From the NCBI RefSeq assembly GCF_002157355.1, contig NZ_LYMK01000058.1, forward strand, positions 1 to 38,531: a stretch of DNA of 38,531 bases, in the 5' to 3' direction. The stretch is from Variovorax sp. JS1663. GTDB lineage: Bacteria; Pseudomonadota; Gammaproteobacteria; Burkholderiales; Burkholderiaceae_C. Below the pieces are notes generated by a model. The model searched no databases and was not told the origin of the DNA. It saw only the letters and a list, made by a program, of their open reading frames with translations. Shown piece after piece: positions 7,666 to 15,555 of this stretch. Position numbers and translations under genes: made by a program. How positions within the stretch are numbered: position 1 is the stretch's first letter; every line of letters starts with the position of its first letter.

Positions 7666-8676
7666 CTACGCGAAGCCCGGCGCGTTGGCGCAGGATTCGG
7701 CGGCACGGAACACATGCGGCAGCAGCACGCTGGCGTCTGGCTCGAGCGCGATGCCGCCGGCCAGCGCCTGCACCACCAGCTCGACGCTGTGGCGGCCGAT
7801 GTCGCTGTTGGGTTGCGCCACGGTGCTGAGCGCGGGAGTGAGGTCTTCGCCGAGCGCGATGCCGTCGAAGCCCACCACCGACAGCGCCTCGGGCACCGCC
7901 AGCGCGCTGAGGTGGGCGGCGCGGATGCTGCGGATGGCGAGCAGGTCGTTGGAGCACACCAGCGCGGTGGGGCGGTCCGGCGCGGCGAGGGTGCGCGCGA
8001 TGGCGTCCACGGCGGTCTCGACGAAGGGCACCTCGATCAGCGGTGGCGGCGCCAGGCCGGCATCGGCCATACCGCGCAGAAAGCCGCGGTAGCGCTGTTG
8101 CGCGCGGTCGGAAGCGGCGAGCGTGCCGCTGACCATCGCGATGCGCCGGTGCCCCAGCAGCACCAGGCGCGCGACCACGTCGGCCACCGCGCCCTCGCTG
8201 TCCACCGACACGCAGGGGTGCTCGGGATGGCGGTTGTAGGCCAGCACGTAGGGCACGCCGGCCTTGCGCAGCCGCTCCAGCGCGGTGGAGGTGGAGGGGT
8301 TGGACACCACGAGGATCAGCCCGTCCACGTTGCCGGCGAGCAGCAGGTTGACCGCCCGCTCCTCTTCCTCGAGGCGGTAGCCGGACGTGATCGGAATGAT
8401 GGCGTAGCCGCCCGCCGCAGCCGCGGCCGCGATGCCCTGCAGGCATTCGGCGAAGGTGGGATTGAGCAGCGTGGGCAGCACCACGCCCAGCACGCGGCTG
8501 CGCTGGGTCCGCAGCGTGCGCGCGCTCGCGTTGGGCACGTAGCCCAGCTCGCGCGCGACCCGTTCCACCAGCTCACGCGTGGCGGGCGTGACCTTGTCGG
8601 GGAAATTGAAGGCGCGCGAGACGGTTGCGACGGACACGCCCGCCTGCGCGGCAACGTTCTGGATGCTGGTGGGCAT
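7666..8676 (-). CDS. LacI-family transcriptional regulator
   Basis: A 336-residue repressor-type protein. The N-terminal helix-turn-helix is canonical (SIQNVAAQAGVSVATVSRAFN, residues 4-24), followed by the hinge-like LGYVPNASARTLRTQRS and a periplasmic-binding-like sensor domain starting VLGVVLPTLLNPTF. VVGFDGIALGEDLTPALSTVAQP near residue 260 is the usual family signature. It is the first gene of the transporter operon. A perfect 16-base palindrome lies 17-32 bases before its ATG, so it most likely represses itself and the transporter and phosphodiesterase genes downstream. The effector is unknown. Confidence 0.95.
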   Translation of the reverse strand: MPTSIQNVAAQAGVSVATVSRAFNFPDKVTPATRELVERVARELGYVPNASARTLRTQRSRVLGVVLPTLLNPTFAECLQGIAAAAAAGGYAIIPITSGYRLEEEERAVNLLLAGNVDGLILVVSNPSTSTALERLRKAGVPYVLAYNRHPEHPCVSVDSEGAVADVVARLVLLGHRRIAMVSGTLAASDRAQQRYRGFLRGMADAGLAPPPLIEVPFVETAVDAIARTLAAPDRPTALVCSNDLLAIRSIRAAHLSALAVPEALSVVGFDGIALGEDLTPALSTVAQPNSDIGRHSVELVVQALAGGIALEPDASVLLPHVFRAAESCANAPGFA

Positions 8677-8692
8677 GGATCCCGGTGCGTTG

Positions 8693-8708
8693 ATGTAATC
8701 GATTACAT
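8693..8708. promoter_or_regulatory. Predicted LacI-family operator
   Basis: ATGTAATCGATTACAT is a perfect 16-base palindrome with the central CG step typical of LacI-family sites. It ends 17 bases upstream of the lacI start, on DNA that is much more A+T-rich than the surroundings. No second copy is seen before the binding-protein gene, so this one site probably controls the whole operon. Confidence 0.75.
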
Positions 8709-8806
8709 TGAAGCACGCGAGTATGAAACCGCCATGACAGGGGACGGAACAGGAGAAAACCCTTGGGCGCGGCCGAGGGGCTTCGAAAAGGGGGAGGCGG
8801 GAACGG

Positions 8807-8839
8807 GGCGCGGTCAGGCGCGCAGGCGCGGACCGCGCC
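8807..8839 (-). terminator. Possible hairpin terminator after lspA
   Basis: GGCGCGGTC (8807-8815) and GACCGCGCC (8831-8839) form a perfect nine-pair stem around a 15-base loop, starting four bases after the lspA stop. There is no run of T straight after the stem on the minus strand, so intrinsic termination is only possible, not clear. Confidence 0.35.
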
Positions 8840-8842
8840 GGT

Positions 8843-9352
8843 TCACTGGCTGCTGCCGCGGCGCACGCGGCGCAGCTCGTCGAGGATCAGGCAGATGGCG
8901 CCCAGCGTGATCGCGCTGTCGGCCAGATTGAACGCGGGAAAGTGGCGGCCGGCGAGGTGGAAGTCGAGGAAGTCAACCACGTAGCCGTGCATCATGCGGT
9001 CCACCACGTTGCCGATGGCACCGCCCAGGATGCAGGCCATCGAGAAGGAGAACAGCTTCTGGCCGACGTGCGACCGGAGCATCCAGACGATGAACACCGC
9101 CGCGCCCACGCCGATGGCGGTGAAGAACCAGCGCTGCCAGCCCGCCGCATCCGCGAGGAAGGAGAAGGCGGCGCCGGTGTTGTGGGCCCGCACGATGTTG
9201 AAGAAGCTGGCGATGTAGGTGGCATCGCCCAGCTTGTAGTAGTCCAGGATCAGGGACTTGGTGATCTGGTCCAGCACCACGATCACCAGGGCCAGCGCCA
9301 GCCAGGGCCAGATGCCGGCGCGCGGCGGGGCGAGGGAGCGGGTCGCGGCCAT
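8843..9352 (-). CDS. lspA: Lipoprotein signal peptidase II
   Basis: A 169-residue inner-membrane aspartyl protease that removes signal peptides from diacylglyceryl-modified prolipoproteins. Four hydrophobic helices are visible. The catalytic aspartates are D118 in GNVVDR and D145 in FNLADS, matching D114 and D141 of the E. coli enzyme. The conserved DQITK (28-32) and NTGAAFSF (58-65) are intact. Its start codon shares one base with the ileS stop (TGATG), the usual ileS-lspA coupling. Several predicted lipoproteins in this window would be its clients. Confidence 0.98.
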   Translation of the reverse strand: MAATRSLAPPRAGIWPWLALALVIVVLDQITKSLILDYYKLGDATYIASFFNIVRAHNTGAAFSFLADAAGWQRWFFTAIGVGAAVFIVWMLRSHVGQKLFSFSMACILGGAIGNVVDRMMHGYVVDFLDFHLAGRHFPAFNLADSAITLGAICLILDELRRVRRGSSQ

Positions 9353-12192
9353 CAGGCGGCGCTCCTGGCTTCACCGGCGCCGAACAGGTTGCTGGTGCAG
9401 CGACCGCACAGGCCCGGGTGCGCCGGGTCGTGGCCGACGTCGTCGCGCCAGTGCCAGCAGCGCTCGCACTTGACCGCCGTGCTGGGCGTCACCTGCGCCG
9501 ACAGCGCGTCGCCCTGCGCCAGCGCGATGGCCGAGGTGATGAAGACGAACTTCAGGTCCTCGCCCAGCGAGGCCAGCAGGGCATGCTCCTCGGCCGGGAC
9601 GGTGAGCGCCACGTTGGCCTGCAGCGAGGAGCCGAGCTGGCCGGCGGCACGCACCGTCTCGATCTCCTTGTTGACCGCGTCGCGGACCTCGCGGATGCGC
9701 GTCCACTTGGCCAGCAACGCCTCGTCGGGCTGGCCCAGGTCGCAGTAGACCTGGGTGAAGATCGACTCGCCGTTGCCGCAGAACTTCCAGGCTTCCTCGG
9801 CCGTGAAGCTGAGGAAGGGCGCCATCCATCGCAGCATCGCCTGGGTGATGTGCCACAGGGCGGTCTGCGCGCTGCGGCGCGCGCGCGAGCCGGGCGCGGT
9901 GGTGTAGAGGCGGTCCTTCAGGATGTCGAGGTAGAAGGCACCCAGGTCCTCCGAGCAGTAGACCTGCAGCTTGGCCACCACCGGGTGGAATTCGTAGACC
10001 TTGTAGTGCGCCAGGATCTCGGCCTGGAACTGCGCCGCGCGCGAGAGCGCGTAGCGATCGATCTCGAACAGCTCGTCCAGCGGCACCGCATCCTTCGCGA
10101 TTTCGAAGTCGCTGGTGTTGGCGAGCAGGAAACGCAGCGTGTTGCGTATGCGGCGGTAGGCATCGACCACGCGGGCGAGGATCTTGTCGTCGCCGGCGAT
10201 GTCACCCGAGTAGTCGCTGGCTGCTACCCACAGGCGGATGATCTCGGCGCCCAGCTTCTTGTTGACTTCCTGCGGCTCTATGCCGTTGCCGAGCGATTTG
10301 CTCATCTTGCGGCCCTGGCTGTCGACGGTGAAGCCGTGGGTCAGGAGGCCCTTGTAGGGCGCGCGCCCGTACAGCGCGCAGGCGATCAGCAGCGAGGAAT
10401 GGAACCAGCCGCGGTGCTGGTCATGGCCTTCGAGGTAGAGGTCGGCCTCGGGGCCGGTCTCGTGGTGCACGTTGGGGTGCGTGCCGCGCAGCACGTGCGA
10501 GAAGGTGGAGCCCGAGTCGAACCACACTTCGAGGATGTCAGTGCTCTTGGTGTAGCGGGGCGCGTCCTCGGGCCCGAGGATCTCCTCGGTCGTGACGCGG
10601 CTCCAGGCCTCGATGCCGCCCTTCTCGACGATGTCGGCGGCCTGGTCGAGGATCTCCATGGTGCGCGGATGCAGTTCGCCCGAGTCCTTGTGCAGGAAGA
10701 AGGGGATCGGCACGCCCCAGCTGCGCTGGCGGCTGATGCACCAGTCGGGCCGGTTGGCGATCATGTCGTGCAGGCGAGCCTTGCCGTTCTCCGGGTAGAA
10801 GCTCGTCTCCTCGATGGCCTCCAGCGCCATCTGGCGCAGGGTCTTGGGCGCCTTGTCCTTGGTGAACACGCCCTCGCCCTCGTCCATGCGAACGAACCAC
10901 TGGGCCGCGGCGCGGTAGATCACCGGCGACTTGTGGCGCCAGCAATGCGGGTAGCTGTGGGTGATGGTGTCGGTGGTCAGCAGCCGGCCGGCATCGCGCA
11001 GGGCCTGGATGATGTGCGGCACCGCCTTCCAGATGTGCTCACCGCCGAAGAGGGGAAAGTCGGCCGCGTAGGCGCCATTGCCCTGCACGGGATTGAGGAT
11101 GTCGTCGTAGGCCAGCCCGTGCGAGACGCAGGAGTTGAAGTCGTCCAGGCCGTAGGCGGGCGAGGAATGGACGATGCCGGTGCCGTCCTCGGCCGTGGCG
11201 TAGTCGGCCAGGTAAACGGGCGACAGGCGGCGGTAGCCGGGGTCCAAGTCGTAGAGCGGGTGCTCGAACTCGAGGCCGCCCAGCTTTTCGCCCTTGACCG
11301 TCGCGAGCACCTTGCCGTCGAGGGCATAGCGGTTCATGCACATCTCGACCAGCGAGGCAGCCAGGATCAGCAGGCCGCGGTCGGTGTCGACCAGGGCGTA
11401 GTCGAGCTCGGGGTTGAGGTTGAGCGCCTGGTTGGCGGGGATGGTCCAGGCGGTGGTGGTCCAGATGACGACGAAGGCGTCCTTGGACAGCGCCGGCAGC
11501 CCGAAGGCGGCGGCCAGCTTTGCCGGGTCGTGGGCCTTGAAGGCCACATCCACCGTGTGCGACTTCTTGTCCGCGTACTCGATCTCGAACTCGGCCAGCG
11601 AGGAGCCGCAGTCGAAGCACCAGTAGACCGGCTTGAGGCCCCGGTAGACGAAGCCGCGCTCGATCACGCGCTTGAAGGCGCGCAGCTCGCCGGCCTCGTT
11701 GGCGAAGTCCATGGTCTTGTAGGGATGGTCCCATTCGCCCAGTACGCCCAGGCGCTGGAAGTCGACCATCTGCTGCGCGATCTGCTCGGTCGCGTAGGCG
11801 CGGCTCTTGGCCTGCATCTCGTCGCGGCCGAGGTTGCGGCCGTGCTTCTTCTCGATCGCGTTCTCGATCGGCAGGCCGTGGCAGTCCCAGCCGGGCACGT
11901 ACAGCGCGTCATAGCCGTCGAGCTGGCGCGCCTTGGTGATCATGTCCTTGAGGATCTTGTTGACGGCGTGGCCCATGTGGATCTGGCCGTTGGCGTAGGG
12001 GGGGCCGTCGTGCAGGATGAACTTGGGCGCGCCATGGCGGGCCAGCCGCAGGCGGTGGTAGCGGCCCTCGTCGTTCCATTCCTTGACCCAGCCCGGCTCG
12101 CGCTTGGGCAGGTCGCCCCGCATCGGGAAGGGGGTGTCGGGCAGATTGAGGGTGGCGCGGTAGTCGGTGGAGGTGGCGGCGTCAGCAGACAT
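9352..12192 (-). CDS. ileS: Isoleucyl-tRNA synthetase
   Basis: A 946-residue class I aminoacyl-tRNA synthetase that charges tRNA-Ile and edits valine. The HIGH-type motif is HMGH at 72-75 after HDGPPYANGQI. KMSKS lies near residue 627 in GRKMSKSLGNG. The editing domain lies between them (WTTTAWTIPANQALN). The C-terminal zinc finger CERC...CGRC is present, as in the E. coli-type enzyme. The start MSADAATSTDYRATLNLPDTPF was chosen over upstream codons because the known N-terminus of the family begins about here; the open frame continues upstream as non-conserved sequence. It overlaps lspA by one base and follows ribF after 121 bases. Confidence 0.98.
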   Translation of the reverse strand: MSADAATSTDYRATLNLPDTPFPMRGDLPKREPGWVKEWNDEGRYHRLRLARHGAPKFILHDGPPYANGQIHMGHAVNKILKDMITKARQLDGYDALYVPGWDCHGLPIENAIEKKHGRNLGRDEMQAKSRAYATEQIAQQMVDFQRLGVLGEWDHPYKTMDFANEAGELRAFKRVIERGFVYRGLKPVYWCFDCGSSLAEFEIEYADKKSHTVDVAFKAHDPAKLAAAFGLPALSKDAFVVIWTTTAWTIPANQALNLNPELDYALVDTDRGLLILAASLVEMCMNRYALDGKVLATVKGEKLGGLEFEHPLYDLDPGYRRLSPVYLADYATAEDGTGIVHSSPAYGLDDFNSCVSHGLAYDDILNPVQGNGAYAADFPLFGGEHIWKAVPHIIQALRDAGRLLTTDTITHSYPHCWRHKSPVIYRAAAQWFVRMDEGEGVFTKDKAPKTLRQMALEAIEETSFYPENGKARLHDMIANRPDWCISRQRSWGVPIPFFLHKDSGELHPRTMEILDQAADIVEKGGIEAWSRVTTEEILGPEDAPRYTKSTDILEVWFDSGSTFSHVLRGTHPNVHHETGPEADLYLEGHDQHRGWFHSSLLIACALYGRAPYKGLLTHGFTVDSQGRKMSKSLGNGIEPQEVNKKLGAEIIRLWVAASDYSGDIAGDDKILARVVDAYRRIRNTLRFLLANTSDFEIAKDAVPLDELFEIDRYALSRAAQFQAEILAHYKVYEFHPVVAKLQVYCSEDLGAFYLDILKDRLYTTAPGSRARRSAQTALWHITQAMLRWMAPFLSFTAEEAWKFCGNGESIFTQVYCDLGQPDEALLAKWTRIREVRDAVNKEIETVRAAGQLGSSLQANVALTVPAEEHALLASLGEDLKFVFITSAIALAQGDALSAQVTPSTAVKCERCWHWRDDVGHDPAHPGLCGRCTSNLFGAGEARSAA

Positions 12193-12211
12193 GATGGAAC
12201 TCGGAACAGGG

Positions 12212-12291
12212 GGCTTCGACAGGCTCGGCCCGAACCTTTGCGGGGTTGTCGGTGCGAAGGAAAAAGCCGTTCGCCCCGAGCTTGCAAAAGG
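12212..12291. repeat. Inverted pair of a ~25-base intergenic repeat
   Basis: The left unit (12212-12236) contains CTTCGACAGGCTCGGCC. The right unit (12265-12291), read on the other strand, is a diverged copy beginning CCTTTTGCAAGCTCGGGGCG. Both resemble the motif CTTCGACAGGCTCAGGGCG that I recall as a recurrent intergenic element in many proteobacteria. The pair can fold as an imperfect long hairpin in the ribF-ileS gap. Confidence 0.55.
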
Positions 12292-12313
12292 GCGGCAGCG
12301 CGGGCGGGCCCGG

Positions 12314-13351
12314 CTAAATTCGATCGCGCGTGGTCTGGCGACGGGTCTCGGCGTGGGCGGAAGCGAAGAATGCACGTGCGTCGCGGCCATCCTTCGCAAT
12401 GCCCGCCGTCAGGGCTTCGAGGCTGGTGTAGCGCAATTCGTCGTGCAGTTTGTGCAGCAGTTCCACGCGGAGGATTTTACCGTAGGCCCCTTCTTCACCC
12501 AGGTGGGCAGGCCAATCGAGGCAGTGGGTCTCCAGCAGCACCCGACCGCCGTTGACGTCGTTGGCATCCAGAGAAGGGCGCACGCCCAGGTTGGCCACGC
12601 CGTGCAGCGCCTGGTCGTCGAGGCCGTGCACCAGCACCGCGAAGATGCCGCTGGCCGCCGGCTTCCAGTGCTTGAAGCGCAGGTTGAGGGTGCGGAAGCC
12701 GTCGTTGCGCCCGGGCGTCGAGGCGCCCAGCGCGCGGCCGAGTTTGCGGCCGTGCACCACGTGGCCGGAGATCGCATAGGGACGGCCGAGCAGGGCCTGC
12801 ACGTCGGCCATCCGGCCCTCGGCCAGGGCCTCGCGCACTGCGGAACTGGACACGCGCAGGCCGTGCACTTCGTAGCTGTTCATGCGCGCTACGTCGAAGC
12901 CGTGAGCCTCGCCGGCCGCATCCAGCATCGCGTAGTCGCCGGCGCGCTTGGCGCCGAAGCGGAAATCGTCGCCTACCAGTACGTAGCGCACGCCCAGGCC
13001 CTCGATCAGCACGTGCTGGATGAACTGCTCGGGTGTCTGCGAGGCGAGGCGGATGTCGAAGGGCAGCACGATGGTCTGATTCACCCCGCTGGCGGCCAAT
13101 GCGGTGAGCTTGTCGCGCAGCGTGCCGATGCGCGCCGGTGCCAGCTCCGGCCGCTTGGTGATCTGGGCAAAGTAGTCGCGCGGGTGCGGCTCGAAGGTCA
13201 GCACGCAACTGGGCAGCCCGCGCTGGCGCGCCTCGGTATTGAGCAGCCCGAGCATGGCCTGATGGCCACGGTGGACGCCATCGAAGTTGCCGATGGTCAG
13301 GGCGCAGGCCGGAGCCACACCCGGATGCCTGAAACCCCGGAAAACCTGCAT
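12314..13351 (-). CDS. ribF: Bifunctional riboflavin kinase / FAD synthetase
   Basis: A 345-residue cytosolic enzyme making FMN and then FAD from riboflavin. The N-terminal adenylyltransferase domain shows LTIGNFDGVHRGHQ (19-31) and VLVGDDFRFGAKRAGD (124-139). The C-terminal kinase domain begins at GHVVHGRKLGRALG (196-209). The usual PTAN motif that follows is replaced: residues 219-226 read FRTLNLRF after an insertion, keeping only the T and N. I believe this is usual for Comamonadaceae RibF. The start MQVFRGFRHPGVAP at 13351 fits the family; no strong ribosome binding site precedes it. Gene order ribF-ileS-lspA is the common proteobacterial cluster. Confidence 0.96.
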   Translation of the reverse strand: MQVFRGFRHPGVAPACALTIGNFDGVHRGHQAMLGLLNTEARQRGLPSCVLTFEPHPRDYFAQITKRPELAPARIGTLRDKLTALAASGVNQTIVLPFDIRLASQTPEQFIQHVLIEGLGVRYVLVGDDFRFGAKRAGDYAMLDAAGEAHGFDVARMNSYEVHGLRVSSSAVREALAEGRMADVQALLGRPYAISGHVVHGRKLGRALGASTPGRNDGFRTLNLRFKHWKPAASGIFAVLVHGLDDQALHGVANLGVRPSLDANDVNGGRVLLETHCLDWPAHLGEEGAYGKILRVELLHKLHDELRYTSLEALTAGIAKDGRDARAFFASAHAETRRQTTRDRI

Positions 13352-13410
13352 CGTTCGGTATCTTTTTGATAGCACTCCAGCCCGTCGAATAGGCACATGG
13401 AGAGCTTTTT

Positions 13411-13434
13411 GTCACAAAGCCGGTATATTGTGAC
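13411..13434. promoter_or_regulatory. Inverted repeat between ribF and the HNH gene
   Basis: GTCACAA (13411-13417) and TTGTGAC (13428-13434) are perfect arms around ten bases, in the divergent gap of ribF and the HNH gene. The TCACA/TGTGA half-sites are in the reverse order of a CRP site, so CRP is not the obvious binder. The spacer includes GGTATAT, which may be a -10 region. Confidence 0.4.
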
Positions 13435-13519
13435 GCAGCACATCCCTCGCCGGCACCGCCTGGCGCTCGATGTCCTGGTCTTTCCGTGGTTCTTCTTCCC
13501 TTTTTGTGAGGAGGCGTGT

Positions 13520-14077
13520 GTGAAGGTCTTGAAGCTCTCGGCCCAGGGGCTGCCCCAGTCGTGGATCTCGCTGGAACAGGCGGTGATCCACTATGCGGCG
13601 GACGAAGTGCGCTGGGAGGTGGGCGCGCAGGTCGCGCTGTTCCGCGGCGGGCACAACGCGGTCACCGGTGAGCAGTCGCAGATCGCGGTCAACAGCATCA
13701 TCGGCACCAAGGGCGTGCCGCGCATCAACCCCTTCGCGCTGCGCCCGGGCCTGACCAACAGCAAGCTGTTCGCGCGCGACCGCAACATCTGCGCCTACTG
13801 CGGCGGCCATTTCCACGAGGAAGACCTCACGCGCGAGCACATCATCCCCTTCGCGCAGAACGGCGTGGACAGCTGGATGAACGTGGTCACGGCCTGCAAG
13901 CCCTGCAACCACCGCAAGAGCAGTCGCACGCCGGAGCAGGCCAACATGCCGCTGCTCTACGCGCCCTATGTGCCCTCGCTGTGGGAAGACTTCATCCTGC
14001 GCAACCGCCGGATCCTGGCGGACCAGATGGAGTTTCTGATGGCGCATCTGCCGCAGAACTCGCGCTTGCACGGATAG
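13520..14077 (+). CDS. HNH endonuclease family protein
   Basis: A 185-residue protein with one HNH/zinc module in its middle: CAYC (91-94), REHIIPFAQNG (105-115) and CKPCNHRKSSRTPEQA (126-141). This gives four zinc cysteines and the catalytic-type histidine H107. The N-terminal 85 residues have no motif I recognise. The GTG at 13520 is chosen because GAGGAG (13509-13514) precedes it at ideal spacing; an in-frame ATG at 13397 would add 41 residues over the inverted repeat and promoter-like DNA. Such stand-alone HNH proteins are common in Burkholderiales chromosomes. No methylase, toxin or phage partner is adjacent, so restriction or homing roles are unsupported. Confidence 0.9.
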   Translation: MKVLKLSAQGLPQSWISLEQAVIHYAADEVRWEVGAQVALFRGGHNAVTGEQSQIAVNSIIGTKGVPRINPFALRPGLTNSKLFARDRNICAYCGGHFHEEDLTREHIIPFAQNGVDSWMNVVTACKPCNHRKSSRTPEQANMPLLYAPYVPSLWEDFILRNRRILADQMEFLMAHLPQNSRLHG

Positions 14078-14082
14078 CCGCC

Positions 14083-15462
14083 TCAATAGCTCAGCTCGAG
14101 CACGCTGAGCGCGCCTCCGCCGGCCGGCCAGGTCCGGCCCACCACGCGCTCGCCGTTGAATTCGCCGGCAATGCTGCGCGGCGTGTCATCTGCCAGCCGG
14201 ACCTTCGTGCTCGACACGCCGGCGCCCGTCGGCGGCACCCCGGGCAGCGTGGTCTGCCCGTCGAAGCGCATGGTGTCGCGCTCGGCATCGAAGTAGCCGC
14301 GCGGCCGGGTGAAGATGACGAGCGCCTTGGCATCGCGATCCGCTTCCGCCATGCGCTCGGGTCGCAACTGCACGACGGCGCTGGAGCGCGGGAAGGGGCT
14401 GCGATAGATGTGGGTGGTGGCATAGCCTGGCGCGCTTAGCACGAACTCGTAGGCGGTGGCCGGCTGGGCCTGCAGCGGGCCCCAGCGGCCGTCCTGCCCG
14501 ATGGTCTGTTCCCAGGCGGCCTGTCCACGCCGCACGCCCGTGGACGCATCGACGGCAAAGATGGCCAGCCGCGCACCCACCAGCGGCAGGTTGTTGACGA
14601 AGGCGCCGCTCGACGGGTTGAGCGGATCGAGCCCGAGCCCGGTGACCCGGCCCGAGAGAACGACCTGGTTTTCGGGCACCGGCTGCAGCGTGCGCGGCGC
14701 CTCGCCCGTGAGAAAACGCCAGGTCGCATCGAAGGCGGCCGGCGAGAAGGAGGTTTCGCGATGGTCGATGCGTGGCAGCGCGATGTTGGTCGCGCCCTTG
14801 AGCGCCGGGCCGTCGAAGCCGATGTTCGTGGCGGTGCCCTTGGCGCCGATCCACACGCCGTCGGGCTGGGCGTACTTGTCGTTGTTGTCGGAACGGACCG
14901 TCAGCCACTTCACGCCCGGCGTGACCTCGTCGCCGGCTGCGTTCTTGGGCGCGTTGAGCTGCTGGATGAAGGGGCTCAGGCCCGAGAACTCGCTGCCCTC
15001 GCGCAAGCCCTTGACCGCCCAGATGCCATGGGCCGGATTGCCGCCCAGCACCACGTGGCTCACGACCTGGTCGCCGCCGCCGTTCTGCACGTAGTTGCGG
15101 ATGGCGTTGCCGCCGCGCGAGTTACCGATCAGCACCACCTTGCGAGCACCGGTGGTCTTGAGCACGCGCTCGACCTCGGCCTTGAGGAAGGCCATCGACT
15201 CGGCGGAGGAGCTGCGTCCGGGCTGGACGACGCCATCGTCGTCGCGCGCCAGCGGAAAGGGCTGGTCCGACGCGAACAGCCGCTCGCGCGGCCAGCCGTT
15301 GGATTCGAAGCGCCAGAGCGTGGTCTGCCAGAGTGCCGCCGAGTCGCCATTGCCGTGCACGAAGACGATCGGCGGGCGCTCGTCAGGGGAGGGCACGGAA
15401 CTGCAGGCGGCGAGCATGGTCGTGGCGAGGCTGAGGGCGATCAGGTGTCGGCGAGTGTGCAT
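14083..15462 (-). CDS. Alpha/beta-hydrolase lipoprotein with C-terminal beta-rich domain
   Basis: A 459-residue predicted lipoprotein. The signal peptide MHTRRHLIALSLATTMLAAC ends in a lipobox (LAAC, C20). TRRHLI might also act as a Tat signal. Serine at +2 suggests outer-membrane sorting. An alpha/beta-hydrolase domain follows, with VHGNGD (35-40) and the nucleophile elbow GNSRGG (S115). The histidine in RIDHRET could complete the triad. From about residue 270 a second domain resembles secreted beta-sandwich modules (VTGLGLDPLNPSSGAF, SAPGYATTHIY). An esterase or lipase on surface or periplasmic substrates is likely; the substrate is unknown. It converges with the HNH gene with five bases between the stops and is otherwise isolated. 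Confidence 0.8.
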   Translation of the reverse strand: MHTRRHLIALSLATTMLAACSSVPSPDERPPIVFVHGNGDSAALWQTTLWRFESNGWPRERLFASDQPFPLARDDDGVVQPGRSSSAESMAFLKAEVERVLKTTGARKVVLIGNSRGGNAIRNYVQNGGGDQVVSHVVLGGNPAHGIWAVKGLREGSEFSGLSPFIQQLNAPKNAAGDEVTPGVKWLTVRSDNNDKYAQPDGVWIGAKGTATNIGFDGPALKGATNIALPRIDHRETSFSPAAFDATWRFLTGEAPRTLQPVPENQVVLSGRVTGLGLDPLNPSSGAFVNNLPLVGARLAIFAVDASTGVRRGQAAWEQTIGQDGRWGPLQAQPATAYEFVLSAPGYATTHIYRSPFPRSSAVVQLRPERMAEADRDAKALVIFTRPRGYFDAERDTMRFDGQTTLPGVPPTGAGVSSTKVRLADDTPRSIAGEFNGERVVGRTWPAGGGALSVLELSY

Positions 15463-15491
15463 GAATGACCAAGCTCCGATGCAAATGAAAA

Positions 15492-15520
15492 GCGCCCGCC
15501 GGCATAAGGCTGGCGGGCGC
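15492..15520 (-). terminator. Intrinsic terminator of the acyl-CoA dehydrogenase operon
   Basis: GCGCCCGCC (15492-15500) and GGCGGGCGC (15512-15520) make a perfect nine-pair stem. On the minus strand the stem is followed by TTTTCATTT. It lies 35 bases after the stop of the minus-strand dehydrogenase gene. A second small hairpin, CGCTA-AAAGA-TAGCG, is at 15531-15545. Confidence 0.75.
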
Positions 15521-15555
15521 GGCGTGCTGTCGCTAAAAGATAGCGGTTCCGGGTG

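Noticed and set aside
5765..8446. Permease frame open for 893 codons, through the binding-protein gene and lacI
   Set aside because: Only the last 273 residues look like a permease. The earlier part has shadow composition and overlaps well-identified genes.
9418..12555. A 1045-codon open frame on the plus strand opposite ileS
   Set aside because: It is an antisense shadow caused by high G+C third positions. Its translation is rich in Gly, Val, Ala and His with no motif, while ileS on the other strand is unmistakable.
13411..13434. CRP binding site before the HNH gene
   Set aside because: The half-sites are in the reverse order (TCACA then TGTGA), so they do not form the TGTGA-N6-TCACA site.
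13352..13519. FMN riboswitch upstream of ribF
   Set aside because: None of the conserved RFN-element blocks (for example AGGGAACC-like starts) was seen.
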